NCBI GenBank assembly: GCA_943914835.1 | Contig: CALUDO010000014.1 | Coordinates: forward strand, 1-31,398 | DNA: 31,398 bases | Direction of reading: 5' to 3' | From: an uncultured Eremococcus sp. | GTDB lineage: Bacteria > Bacillota > Bacilli > Lactobacillales > Aerococcaceae | In this document: piece after piece, positions 8,547 through 15,942 of the stretch | Position numbering within the stretch: position 1 is the stretch's first letter | Layout: every line of letters begins with the position of its first letter | Position numbers and translations under genes: made by a program | The notes under the pieces: model-generated | What the model saw: only the letters and a program-made list of their open reading frames with translations | What the model was told of the DNA's origin: nothing | The model's database searches: none

Positions 8547-9408
8547 GTTTTAATGATTCCTTTTGGTTAAAAGGCAAGTCTAGACTCGCTTGACAGATTT
8601 TATTCTTCCTAAAGTCATAAATCAGTCGTTCACTAGCTGCATCGTAATCATCTTTCATACCCCATCTTTGAGCCAAGGCTAGAAGGAAGTCTACATCACT
8701 AAGAGTGTCTAGGTCATCCCTATCTAGTCGACTATAGCTATAGAAAGATTGAGTGTGATTCTTTCTTAAAAAGTTAATTAAATATAGGGCCAAATCATCC
8801 ATATGTAATAGTTGGTCCTTAATAGCACCCGTCACAGCCAATTTCAATCCTACCTCTGGCTCCTCAAATTTGGGCCATAGAATACCTGGGGTGTCTAAGA
8901 GTTCAAATTCTTTGCCAATTTTTAACCAACGCTGAGATTTAGTCACACCAGGTTTATTACCTGTTTGAGCTTGATTTTTGCCCACAAAACGGTTAATAAG
9001 AGTAGATTTGCCGACATTGGGAATTCCCAGAATCATTAAACGAATGGGACGAGGTTTTACCCCTTTTTCCCGCAACTTATCAAAATCTTCTTTCATAAGA
9101 TTCTTAATAGTCTTTTCTAGTTGTTTGATGCCCTGATTGTGTTGAGCATCGATGGCAAGACTCGGGATGCCTTGCTTTTCATAGAATTGAATCCATGCCT
9201 GAGTTACTCCTTTATCAGCTAAATCAGCTTTATTCAAGACACGGACGCGCTTTTTCCCACTAATTAATTCATGCAGAATCGGATTCTGACTTGATTCTGG
9301 AATCCGGGCATCAATTAATTCAATAACAACATCAATCAGTTTCAAGTTCTCTGAGACTTGACGTCTGGCCTTAGCCATATGTCCTGGAAACCATTGTATC
9401 TGATTCAT
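8539..9408 (-). CDS. rbgA: Ribosome biogenesis GTPase RbgA (YlqF)
   Basis: RbgA is a circularly permuted GTPase needed for late assembly of the 50S subunit. The permuted order is visible: the G4 motif NKAD (59-62) comes before G1 GIPNVGKST (128-136), then the G2 Thr in PGVT (153-156) and G3 DTPG (172-175). The C-terminal part (about 180-289) is the RNA-binding extension. The length of 289 residues matches the family. An AAAGGAG site precedes the ATG by 8 nt. It is followed by rnhB with an 8-bp overlap, the usual rbgA-rnhB pairing of Firmicutes. Confidence 0.97.
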   Translation of the reverse strand: MNQIQWFPGHMAKARRQVSENLKLIDVVIELIDARIPESSQNPILHELISGKKRVRVLNKADLADKGVTQAWIQFYEKQGIPSLAIDAQHNQGIKQLEKTIKNLMKEDFDKLREKGVKPRPIRLMILGIPNVGKSTLINRFVGKNQAQTGNKPGVTKSQRWLKIGKEFELLDTPGILWPKFEEPEVGLKLAVTGAIKDQLLHMDDLALYLINFLRKNHTQSFYSYSRLDRDDLDTLSDVDFLLALAQRWGMKDDYDAASERLIYDFRKNKICQASLDLPFNQKESLKHE

Positions 9409-9444
9409 ATTTATATTCTCCTTTTTATATCAAAATTAATGATG

Positions 9445-9479
9445 AATGTCGCAGCGTAAAAAAAATACACTGCGACATT
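9445..9479. other. Strong hairpin between the S41 peptidase gene and rbgA
   Basis: Perfect 10-bp arms AATGTCGCAG (9445-9454) and CTGCGACATT (9470-9479) extend inward by a wobble and a GTA/TAC pairing (minus-strand sense), closing an A/T-only loop that reads as a run of T on the minus strand. Neither side has a good U tract, so it is not a textbook terminator. It may still stop or stabilise the yozE-deoD-peptidase mRNA, or lie in an rbgA leader. Confidence 0.6.
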
Positions 9480-9501
9480 TGCTTTAGTTATGAATTATAG
9501 A

Positions 9502-10971
9502 CTAGGCGGCTTGGTCCTCACTTAGCTGATCTTCTAATAATCGAATGGCTTCATCTAATTGATCATCGTGGGTTTGAAGATATTCTTGGGCTGCCTGGTT
9601 CAAAGTCATTTGGCTTTCCTTATCAAGAATGCCTGTGGCTTCTTTATCATGGTCTTTTTGAAATTTCTTAAGGGCATCTTGAACACTTTGATTGAATTCA
9701 CCATCTGACTCTATCTTATAACCCAAACCTGATAAAACATCAACTAGATTGCTTGTCAATTCATTGTCTTGACCTAAACTTAAGTCCTGATCTCCATTAA
9801 AAAGTACAGCTTTTTGGATAGGTGGTGCTGATATTTCTTGGTCGGGTTCAAGTCCTTTGTCATGAATCCACTCCCCATTAGGCGTTAACCATTTAGCTAT
9901 TGTTAGTTTTAATTCTCCAAAGTCACTTTTTGAAAAGACCGTTTGAACGGTCCCTTTTCCAAACGATTTCTCACCAACTACAGAAGCGTTTGTATTCTCT
10001 TTCACTGCAGCGGCTAGAATTTCTGCAGCGGATGCAGAGCCTTCGTTCATAAGGATTAAATAGGGTTCATTAATTTTGAAATCCCCATAGGTTTTATTAT
10101 TGGCTACGTAGCTTGTTGGATAGTCAGATTGTTTATCCTGGACTTGCATAATGATATCTTGGTCTTTAAGAAACATATTTGCCACTTTTAAGGCCTGATC
10201 CATCAGTCCGCCGGGATTGTAACGAAGGTCAAACACAAAGGCTTCAGCCCCTTTTTCTCTTAGGTCTTCAACCGTTCCCTTAAGTTCATCAGCTGTGGTT
10301 GTATTAAATTGACTAATTTTAACCACTCCGAGAGAATCATTTTTAATCTCACCTGTTACTGAATGAACCGGAATTTCATCTCGCTCCACATCAATTTCAA
10401 AGGTTTTTTCTCCTCTTTGAATGGTCAAATGAACTTGACTCCCCTTTTCTCCGCGGATTAGTTCAACAACTTCTTGGGCAGTTAAACCTCTTAATTCATG
10501 GTTATCCGCCTTCATAAGGATATCATTCGGTTGAATCCCTGCTCGACTGGCTGGGGTATCTTCGATGGCGGAAATAACGGTAATTTGATCATCCTGGTTC
10601 ATAATTTGGACTCCAATACCAGTAAACGATCCTGATAAATCTTCAGACATATCTGAACTTTCTTCATTATTCAAGAAATCTGAATAAGGATCCCCAGTGG
10701 CCTCTACCATCCCCTTGAGAGCCCCCTCAAGAAGGGTCTTTTTATCGATATCTTCGATATATCCCCCCTGGATTTGTTGATAGACTTCTTGTAAGGTAGC
10801 TAAGTCTTCTTCGGTCAATTGCTCTTCTTGCGAAACTGACTCGTTATTTGCAAGCAACCAATTTAGGTCAAAGGCTTTGGCAGAATGATGGTTAAGTCCA
10901 ATCAATATAGCCATTATAAGAATTAGTGACACACAAATAAGATACAGTTTAGTCTGCTTCCATTTTTTCAT
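9502..10971 (-). CDS. S41 family carboxy-terminal processing peptidase (CtpA/CtpB-like)
   Basis: This membrane-anchored serine protease belongs to the tail-specific protease family and should act outside the membrane on exported proteins. From the chosen ATG it has 489 residues. One N-terminal membrane segment (about 8-26) comes first, then a PDZ domain (about 110-190). The catalytic domain has a Ser-Lys dyad, S314 in GSASAAE and K339 in FGKGTVQ, spaced 25 residues as in characterised members. A C-terminal peptidoglycan-binding-like domain (about 395-465) follows. The frame stays open 19 codons upstream, but that would enter deoD. The ATG at 10971 has a GGAAGGG site and directly precedes the hydrophobic segment. 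It is the last gene after yozE and deoD. Its substrate cannot be told from the sequence. Confidence 0.94.
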   Translation of the reverse strand: MKKWKQTKLYLICVSLILIMAILIGLNHHSAKAFDLNWLLANNESVSQEEQLTEEDLATLQEVYQQIQGGYIEDIDKKTLLEGALKGMVEATGDPYSDFLNNEESSDMSEDLSGSFTGIGVQIMNQDDQITVISAIEDTPASRAGIQPNDILMKADNHELRGLTAQEVVELIRGEKGSQVHLTIQRGEKTFEIDVERDEIPVHSVTGEIKNDSLGVVKISQFNTTTADELKGTVEDLREKGAEAFVFDLRYNPGGLMDQALKVANMFLKDQDIIMQVQDKQSDYPTSYVANNKTYGDFKINEPYLILMNEGSASAAEILAAAVKENTNASVVGEKSFGKGTVQTVFSKSDFGELKLTIAKWLTPNGEWIHDKGLEPDQEISAPPIQKAVLFNGDQDLSLGQDNELTSNLVDVLSGLGYKIESDGEFNQSVQDALKKFQKDHDKEATGILDKESQMTLNQAAQEYLQTHDDQLDEAIRLLEDQLSEDQAA

Positions 10972-10993
10972 CTGACACCCTTCCCATCTTGTA

Positions 10994-11710
10994 CTAAGAT
11001 AACTTAAGAGCGGTCTCCAAAGCGACATCCATCATTGTAGTAAAACTAGTTTCTCTTTCTTGAGCAGTGGTTTCTTCTCCAGTTAGAAGATGATCGCTGA
11101 CAGTACAAATAGCTAAAGCTTGTTTATGGTATTTAGCAGCTACAGCATAAATACCCGCTGCTTCCATCTCAACTCCCATTACACCATAATCGATTAATTT
11201 GTTCTTATCTAACTCCTGATTATAGAAGCGGTCACTCGAAAGGACATTGCCGACATGGATTCGTTCGGATGGAAGGTAATCCTGGGCCGTATGATAACAG
11301 GTATCTAAGACATTGAAATCGGCGATAGCAGAATAGTGAACTTGACCATCAAAGATGTTTCGGAGAACTGAAGAATCTGTTGTAGCACCTTGACCAATAA
11401 TTAAATCTCTAACTTTAATATTTTCCTGCATGGCTCCAATGGATCCAATCCGAATCACACACTCAACATCATAGAATTGCATCAATTCTTCGGTGTATAT
11501 CATCGCAGAAGGAATCCCCATACCTGAACCTTGAACAGAAATGGTTTGTCCCTTATAAGTTCCAGTGTACCCAAACATATTTCGAACCGTATTATATTGG
11601 CGTACATCTTCAAGAAAATTATCTGCAATATACTTTGCTCTCAGGGGATCTCCAGGCAGGAGAACAATTTTTGCGATATCCCCTTTTTCCGCTGCAATAT
11701 GGGTAGACAT
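10994..11710 (-). CDS. deoD: Purine-nucleoside phosphorylase DeoD type
   Basis: DeoD reversibly splits purine (deoxy)ribonucleosides with phosphate to the base and (deoxy)ribose-1-phosphate in nucleoside salvage. The 238-residue protein has the phosphate-binding GDPLRAK (20-26), R88 in IRIGSIGA, the nucleoside-binding segment GVEMEAAGIY (179-188), and the catalytic Asp206 in TVSDHLLT. All match the hexameric trimer-of-dimers class. An AAAGAGG site precedes the ATG. It lies 16 bp after yozE and 22 bp before the S41 peptidase start, so the three share a promoter at 11982-12010. No pentose-salvage partners such as deoC or deoB are next to it. Confidence 0.97.
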   Translation of the reverse strand: MSTHIAAEKGDIAKIVLLPGDPLRAKYIADNFLEDVRQYNTVRNMFGYTGTYKGQTISVQGSGMGIPSAMIYTEELMQFYDVECVIRIGSIGAMQENIKVRDLIIGQGATTDSSVLRNIFDGQVHYSAIADFNVLDTCYHTAQDYLPSERIHVGNVLSSDRFYNQELDKNKLIDYGVMGVEMEAAGIYAVAAKYHKQALAICTVSDHLLTGEETTAQERETSFTTMMDVALETALKLS

Positions 11711-11726
11711 AGCATTCCTCTTTCTT

Positions 11727-11951
11727 TTAATCTAAATAGTCAAATTGATATTTTTGCCACACTTCATCGAAGATGGTGGCCATTTTACTATAGTCTAATG
11801 AATGTTCAATATAGTTAGAAATTTCACTAAATTCACGACTATGTTTTGGAAAAGACCGATCAGCATGAATTACATTGGCTAAACGGCTAGTAGGGTCATT
11901 GGCTTCTTCATCCACAAATCGAAGCATATACTCATAAAAACTTGGAATCAT
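11727..11951 (-). CDS. yozE: YozE family (UPF0346) SAM-like small protein
   Basis: A 74-residue protein that I recognise as the YozE/UPF0346 family by SFYEYMLRF at the start, a central SFPKHSREFSEISNYIE, and a C-terminal MATIFDEVWQKYQ. The fold in this family is a small SAM-like helical bundle; a molecular function is not established. It is cytosolic, with no membrane segment. An AAGGTGG site precedes the ATG, and a strong promoter lies 31 bp upstream. It is the first gene of the yozE-deoD-S41 peptidase unit; the partners share no evident pathway. Confidence 0.93.
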   Translation of the reverse strand: MIPSFYEYMLRFVDEEANDPTSRLANVIHADRSFPKHSREFSEISNYIEHSLDYSKMATIFDEVWQKYQFDYLD

Positions 11952-11981
11952 TCCATCCCACCTTCAAATTTAATTGGTCTC

Positions 11982-12010
11982 ATCATAGCGGATTGAAAAG
12001 AAACTTTCAA
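11982..12010 (-). promoter_or_regulatory. Promoter of yozE-deoD-S41 peptidase
   Basis: On the minus strand TTGAAA (12005-12010) is separated by 17 bp from TATGAT (11982-11987), both one base from consensus. It lies in the 79-bp gap after proC. I see no convincing proC terminator before it, so read-through from proC is possible. Confidence 0.75.
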
Positions 12011-12030
12011 ACTTCCCCTTTTCATATGAA

Positions 12031-12807
12031 TCATTTCCCCTGACTACTTGCAAGAATAGCCTCAATAATAGCAGATCGTAAGCCAGCTTCTTCTAACTTC
12101 CGAACTCCCTGAATAGTAGCCCCACCAGGGCTCGTCACCCCATCCTTTAGAAGGGCTGGATGTTGACGGGTTTCTTTAACCATAGCCCCTGCCCCTTCAA
12201 CTACTTGACAAGCAAATGCTAAAGCCTCTTGTCTTGATAGCCCAGCATGAACTCCAGCATCAGACATAGCTTCAATTAAAATATAAATATAAGCTGGCCC
12301 ACATCCTGCTAAGGCAGTAAAGGCCGGGAACTTATCTTCCGAGATAGGTACTAAGCTTCCACTAGCTTTCAAATATTTGTCTAGGATACTTTGGCTGGTC
12401 GAGTCTCCACCAGTATAAGCAACCAAACCTTTACCAATCTCAATCGAGGTATTCGGCATCAAACGAATCCATTGATGGTCGGAAGGTGTAAGTTCTTGCA
12501 ACTCTGTCAAAGAGACACCTGCTGCAACACTCAACCATAATTTACCCTGGAGTGATTGGATAGTCTTAAAGTGATCCTTGAAAAAACTCCTTACTTGATT
12601 GGGTTTAATTGCCATTAGAATAATATCGGCCTCTTGGAGTAAACGGTTGACTGGCACTAATTCTCCTTGAACTTCTTGGGCTAAAGCTTGGGATTGATTT
12701 AAGTGACGACGGTTTAGTAATAAAGGCACTGTGTCATCAGATTTACGAATCGCTTTAGCCAGGGCACTTCCCATTTGGCCTAAGCCAATAATACCAATAC
12801 ATGTCAT
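12031..12807 (-). CDS. proC: Pyrroline-5-carboxylate reductase
   Basis: ProC reduces 1-pyrroline-5-carboxylate to L-proline with NAD(P)H, the last step of proline synthesis. From the chosen ATG it has 258 residues, close to the family norm. It begins with the Rossmann motif IGIIGLGQMGSALAKA. A MAIKPNQV segment lies near residue 80, LAGCGPAYIY near 160-170, and the C-terminal signature DGVTSPGGATIQGV near 220-234. The frame is open 21 codons further up into dfrA, but the family start and a GGCGGAG site ending 4 nt upstream both favour 12807. It lies 10 bp after dfrA, as the last gene of the ABC-exporter operon. No proA or proB is nearby. Confidence 0.95.
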   Translation of the reverse strand: MTCIGIIGLGQMGSALAKAIRKSDDTVPLLLNRRHLNQSQALAQEVQGELVPVNRLLQEADIILMAIKPNQVRSFFKDHFKTIQSLQGKLWLSVAAGVSLTELQELTPSDHQWIRLMPNTSIEIGKGLVAYTGGDSTSQSILDKYLKASGSLVPISEDKFPAFTALAGCGPAYIYILIEAMSDAGVHAGLSRQEALAFACQVVEGAGAMVKETRQHPALLKDGVTSPGGATIQGVRKLEEAGLRSAIIEAILASSQGK

Positions 12808-12817
12808 TAGACTCCGC

Positions 12818-13324
12818 CTATCCTTTCTGATCCTTAGAAGATCGTACCCAGGTTTCAAAGACATGTTCATAAGGGTTATTTTCGTCCACGACTACCGTTT
12901 CAGAATCTTCCAATTGCCATAGATCAGTATCTATATTCGCCATATAAACATCTGCTGGAAAATATTCTTTGATAAGAGTGCGAATTATAACATCAACATC
13001 GTCCTTTAAAAGGTCAAAAATATGAGCGCCCCCGATCACATAGAGATCTTCTTTTTCAGCAAAAGATAAAATTTCAGAACGGTTGTGAGCGACCAAGAGA
13101 CCTGGGATATCTTTCCCATAACCCTCCTGTCTGGTCACTACTAAGGTTTTGCGTCCAGGTAAGAGCCTTTGGTCCATAGACTCAAAAGTTTTTCTTCCCA
13201 TAACAATGGTGTGACCCATGGTTACCTTTTTGAAAAAAGCCATATCGCTTGGAAGATTCCAAGGTAGTGCGTTCTGGTAGCCAATTCCTCCCTTTAAATC
13301 TTGAGCATATACAAAATAAATCAT
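12818..13324 (-). CDS. dfrA: Dihydrofolate reductase
   Basis: Dihydrofolate reductase makes tetrahydrofolate with NADPH and is the target of trimethoprim. The 168-residue chromosomal-type protein has the N-terminal strand ending in GGIGYQNALPWNLPSD, with the active-site acid D27. The NADPH-binding segments VMGRKTFES (about 41-49) and YVIGGAHIF (about 94-102) also match. The ATG overlaps the ABC-F stop as ATGA, so translation is probably coupled. In many Lactobacillales dfrA follows thyA; here thymidylate synthase is not in the window. Confidence 0.96.
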   Translation of the reverse strand: MIYFVYAQDLKGGIGYQNALPWNLPSDMAFFKKVTMGHTIVMGRKTFESMDQRLLPGRKTLVVTRQEGYGKDIPGLLVAHNRSEILSFAEKEDLYVIGGAHIFDLLKDDVDVIIRTLIKEYFPADVYMANIDTDLWQLEDSETVVVDENNPYEHVFETWVRSSKDQKG

Positions 13325-15219
13325 GATTCTATTTCCTCCTCTATTTTTGAACTTAAATAGTCAAAGCGGTCATAATATTTTAATAGTTCTTGATTTAGGT
13401 CTTCTAAAGTTTCCTGCAAGTCCATCAAATCAGCTAGGTCAATCTCAGAGTCAGCCATAGCCCTTTGGGTAGCATCAATTTTCTCCTCACAGGTCTGAAT
13501 AGCCGCTTCAATTCCTTCCCACTCTTGTCTTTCTTTATAAGATAATTTCTTACGGCCTTTTGGTCGACTAACCTTGACTGGTTTTTCTGAGGCTGTCTTG
13601 ATCGAAGTATCTTCTCTGGTCTTTGCTGTTGCAAGATAATCACTGTATTTACCAAAGGAATAATCATAAGCCCCATGTCCTTTTAGAATTAGTAATTGGT
13701 CTACTGTTTTATCTAGGAAAAAGCGGTCATGAGAAACGAGGACCATAACTCCCTCAAAAGACTCAATATAATCCTCTAAGACGGTTAAAGTTTCAATATC
13801 AAGGTCATTCGTTGGTTCATCTAAAAAGAGGACGTTAGGTTGGCGAACTAGGAGAGATAGTAAATACAAGCGGCGCTTTTCGCCGCCAGAGAGATATTTA
13901 ATTTGAGTTGAATGAGTTACAGAAGGGAAATTAAACCTTTCTAAGAGTTGAGAAACGGATAGGGTATGTCCGCCTTCAGCCTCAAATTCACTAGCGATTT
14001 CAGTCATGTATTTAATAATTCGTTGTTCTCCTGGTAGGTCTTGATCTAACTGACGATAATAGGCCATATTTATGGTTGACCCTACTTCATATTGGCCCCC
14101 TTGAATCTCTCTCAAACCAGCTAAAGTATCCAATAGGGTTGATTTACCCACCCCATTCTTGCCGACAATTCCTAACCGGTCTCCTTTAACAAAAGATTTA
14201 GTAAAGTGGTCCAGAACCACCTGGTCATTAACGGATATTGAAACATCTTCTAAATCCAAGATTTTCTGTCCAAGACGGTCCTGTGTGAAGTTCAATTCCA
14301 AGGAGTTTGGAGCTTGCTTACGAGAAGCAATGTCTTCTTTTAAATCATGAAACCGGTCAATTCTTGCTTGTTGCTTTGTAGTTCTTGCCTTAGCACCCTT
14401 CCGCATCCAGGTTAATTCAGCCTGAAAGAGACGGTCTTGTTTTTCTTGCATGCGTCCCAGAATCTCTGCCTCTTCTTGCCGTTTCTCCAAATACACCTGA
14501 TAATTACCAATATACTCTTTAAGTTTTCCAAAGCGTAAATCCATGATTTTATTAACCGATCTTTCCAAGAAATATCGATCATGAGTGATCAGAAGAAGGG
14601 CTCCTTTGTAATTTGCTAAGTAGGATTCTAGCCACTGGATGGAAGTCATATCTAAGTGGTTGGTCGGCTCATCCAAAAGTAATAAATCTGCATCTGCTAT
14701 TAAAACTTGGGCCAGACCGATACGTTTACGTTCTCCGCCAGAACAAGTTCCTAGTTTACGGCTCAAGTCATTTATCCCCAACTGTTCAAGGATGGTTTTA
14801 GCTGAAATTTCGATATCCCAAATGTTTTCCAAGGTCATTTGATCGGATAACTTATTGAAGTTTTCAAATAATTCTTGGTTATTAGGATCCTGACTTAAAT
14901 CAACCTGAGCCTTCTCATAGGCCAGAAGGGTTTGGATAGCTGGAGCAGGACTATCATAGATAGTTTCAAGAATGGTCTTATTCAAATCGAATTGGGGTTG
15001 CTGGTCTAAATAGGCAATGGAATATTGTTTTGGCTGGTAAATTTCTCCTCCGTCATAAGTTTCCTTACCTGCTAATACTTTCATCAAGGAGGATTTACCA
15101 GTTCCATTTGGACCAATTAAACCAATTCGATCACCTTCCTGAATTGAGAAAGAGATATCGTCAATTAAGGTTTTTGTACCATAGGATTTGCGTAAATGTT
15201 CAACTTTTATTTCTTTCAT
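13321..15219 (-). CDS. ABC-F family ATPase, Uup/YfmR-like
   Basis: This soluble protein has two ABC domains and no membrane segments, typical of ABC-F factors that act on the ribosome. Domain 1 has Walker A GPNGTGKSS, signature SGGERKR and Walker B LLLLDEPTNHLD. Domain 2 has GKNGVGKST, SGGEKRR and LFLDEPTNDLD. A Lys/Arg-rich linker lies between them, and a C-terminal coiled-coil tail (about residues 540-632) is typical of the Uup/YfmR branch. B. subtilis YfmR is known to help ribosomes stalled at difficult sequences together with EF-P; the same role here is inference. A start five codons upstream exists but lacks a site, whereas GGAGG sits five bases before the ATG at 15219. The stop overlaps the dfrA start. 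Confidence 0.93.
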   Translation of the reverse strand: MKEIKVEHLRKSYGTKTLIDDISFSIQEGDRIGLIGPNGTGKSSLMKVLAGKETYDGGEIYQPKQYSIAYLDQQPQFDLNKTILETIYDSPAPAIQTLLAYEKAQVDLSQDPNNQELFENFNKLSDQMTLENIWDIEISAKTILEQLGINDLSRKLGTCSGGERKRIGLAQVLIADADLLLLDEPTNHLDMTSIQWLESYLANYKGALLLITHDRYFLERSVNKIMDLRFGKLKEYIGNYQVYLEKRQEEAEILGRMQEKQDRLFQAELTWMRKGAKARTTKQQARIDRFHDLKEDIASRKQAPNSLELNFTQDRLGQKILDLEDVSISVNDQVVLDHFTKSFVKGDRLGIVGKNGVGKSTLLDTLAGLREIQGGQYEVGSTINMAYYRQLDQDLPGEQRIIKYMTEIASEFEAEGGHTLSVSQLLERFNFPSVTHSTQIKYLSGGEKRRLYLLSLLVRQPNVLFLDEPTNDLDIETLTVLEDYIESFEGVMVLVSHDRFFLDKTVDQLLILKGHGAYDYSFGKYSDYLATAKTREDTSIKTASEKPVKVSRPKGRKKLSYKERQEWEGIEAAIQTCEEKIDATQRAMADSEIDLADLMDLQETLEDLNQELLKYYDRFDYLSSKIEEEIES

Positions 15220-15267
15220 ATATTCCTCCGACATTCAATTTTAGCTGATCAATAGGGTAATTTTCCC

Positions 15268-15942
15268 TCAGTCTATTCGCCAATCGATTGGAGTTAAATG
15301 ATTATTTTCTAGAATTTGATTGGTCTTGGAAAAAGGCCTTGATCCAAAAAATCCCCGATAGGCTGATAAAGGGCTCGGGTGAGCACTGGTAATCAAGTAA
15401 TGGTAATCTTGATCAATATCTCCCGCATATGATTGAGCTGCTCTGCCCCACAATATATAAACCACTGGGTGTTTCGCATGGTTCAGAGCTTTAAGAACAG
15501 ACTTAGTTAGTTTCCCCCACCCTAAAGTCTTGTGTGAATGCGCTGTTCCCTCTTCCACACTCAAACTCGTATTTAATAGAAGAATTCCTTGACGGACCCA
15601 GGCACTCAAATCGCCATGTTGTGGTATGGGTATCTTTAAATCATCCTCTAACTCTTGAAAAATATTCTTTAAGGAGGGTGGAAGTGGATGACCCTTGGCA
15701 ACAGAGAAAGCCAAGCCATTAGCCTGACCCGGTCCGTGATAGGGGTCTTGCCCTAGAATAACAACCTTAACCCGGTCAAATGGCAATTCATTTAGGGCTC
15801 GGTATAAATTTTCTTGACTAGGAAAAACAATCCTTTCTTGGTAAAGACGGGTCATGACTTTATCCATTTGTTGGAAATAATCTGCAGGAAGAAAAGGAGT
15901 CAAATGTTTCCTCCAATCTTCATCGATTGTAATCTGTCTCAT
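15268..15942 (-). CDS. ung: Uracil-DNA glycosylase
   Basis: Ung removes uracil from DNA, starting base-excision repair. From the chosen start it has 224 residues, the normal family-1 size. The catalytic water-activating motif GQDPYHG (64-70, with D66) and the C-terminal DNA-intercalating motif HPSPLSAYRGFFG (about 186-198) are intact, as are GLAFSV and LLLNTSLSV. GAGGAGG lies 6 nt before the ATG at 15942, so the longer frame starting at 15981 is rejected. The gene overlaps the end of the ABC exporter gene by 23 bp, so the two are on one mRNA. Confidence 0.97.
   Translation of the reverse strand: MRQITIDEDWRKHLTPFLPADYFQQMDKVMTRLYQERIVFPSQENLYRALNELPFDRVKVVILGQDPYHGPGQANGLAFSVAKGHPLPPSLKNIFQELEDDLKIPIPQHGDLSAWVRQGILLLNTSLSVEEGTAHSHKTLGWGKLTKSVLKALNHAKHPVVYILWGRAAQSYAGDIDQDYHYLITSAHPSPLSAYRGFFGSRPFSKTNQILENNHLTPIDWRID

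Noticed and set aside
9409..9440. Promoter for rbgA using an extended TATAAA just before its ribosome site
   Set aside because: The start point would fall in the ribosome site itself, leaving almost no leader, so it is unlikely to serve rbgA.
10972..11028. Longer start of the S41 peptidase overlapping deoD
   Set aside because: It would run into deoD and place a non-signal segment before the membrane anchor; the ATG at 10971 has a ribosome site.
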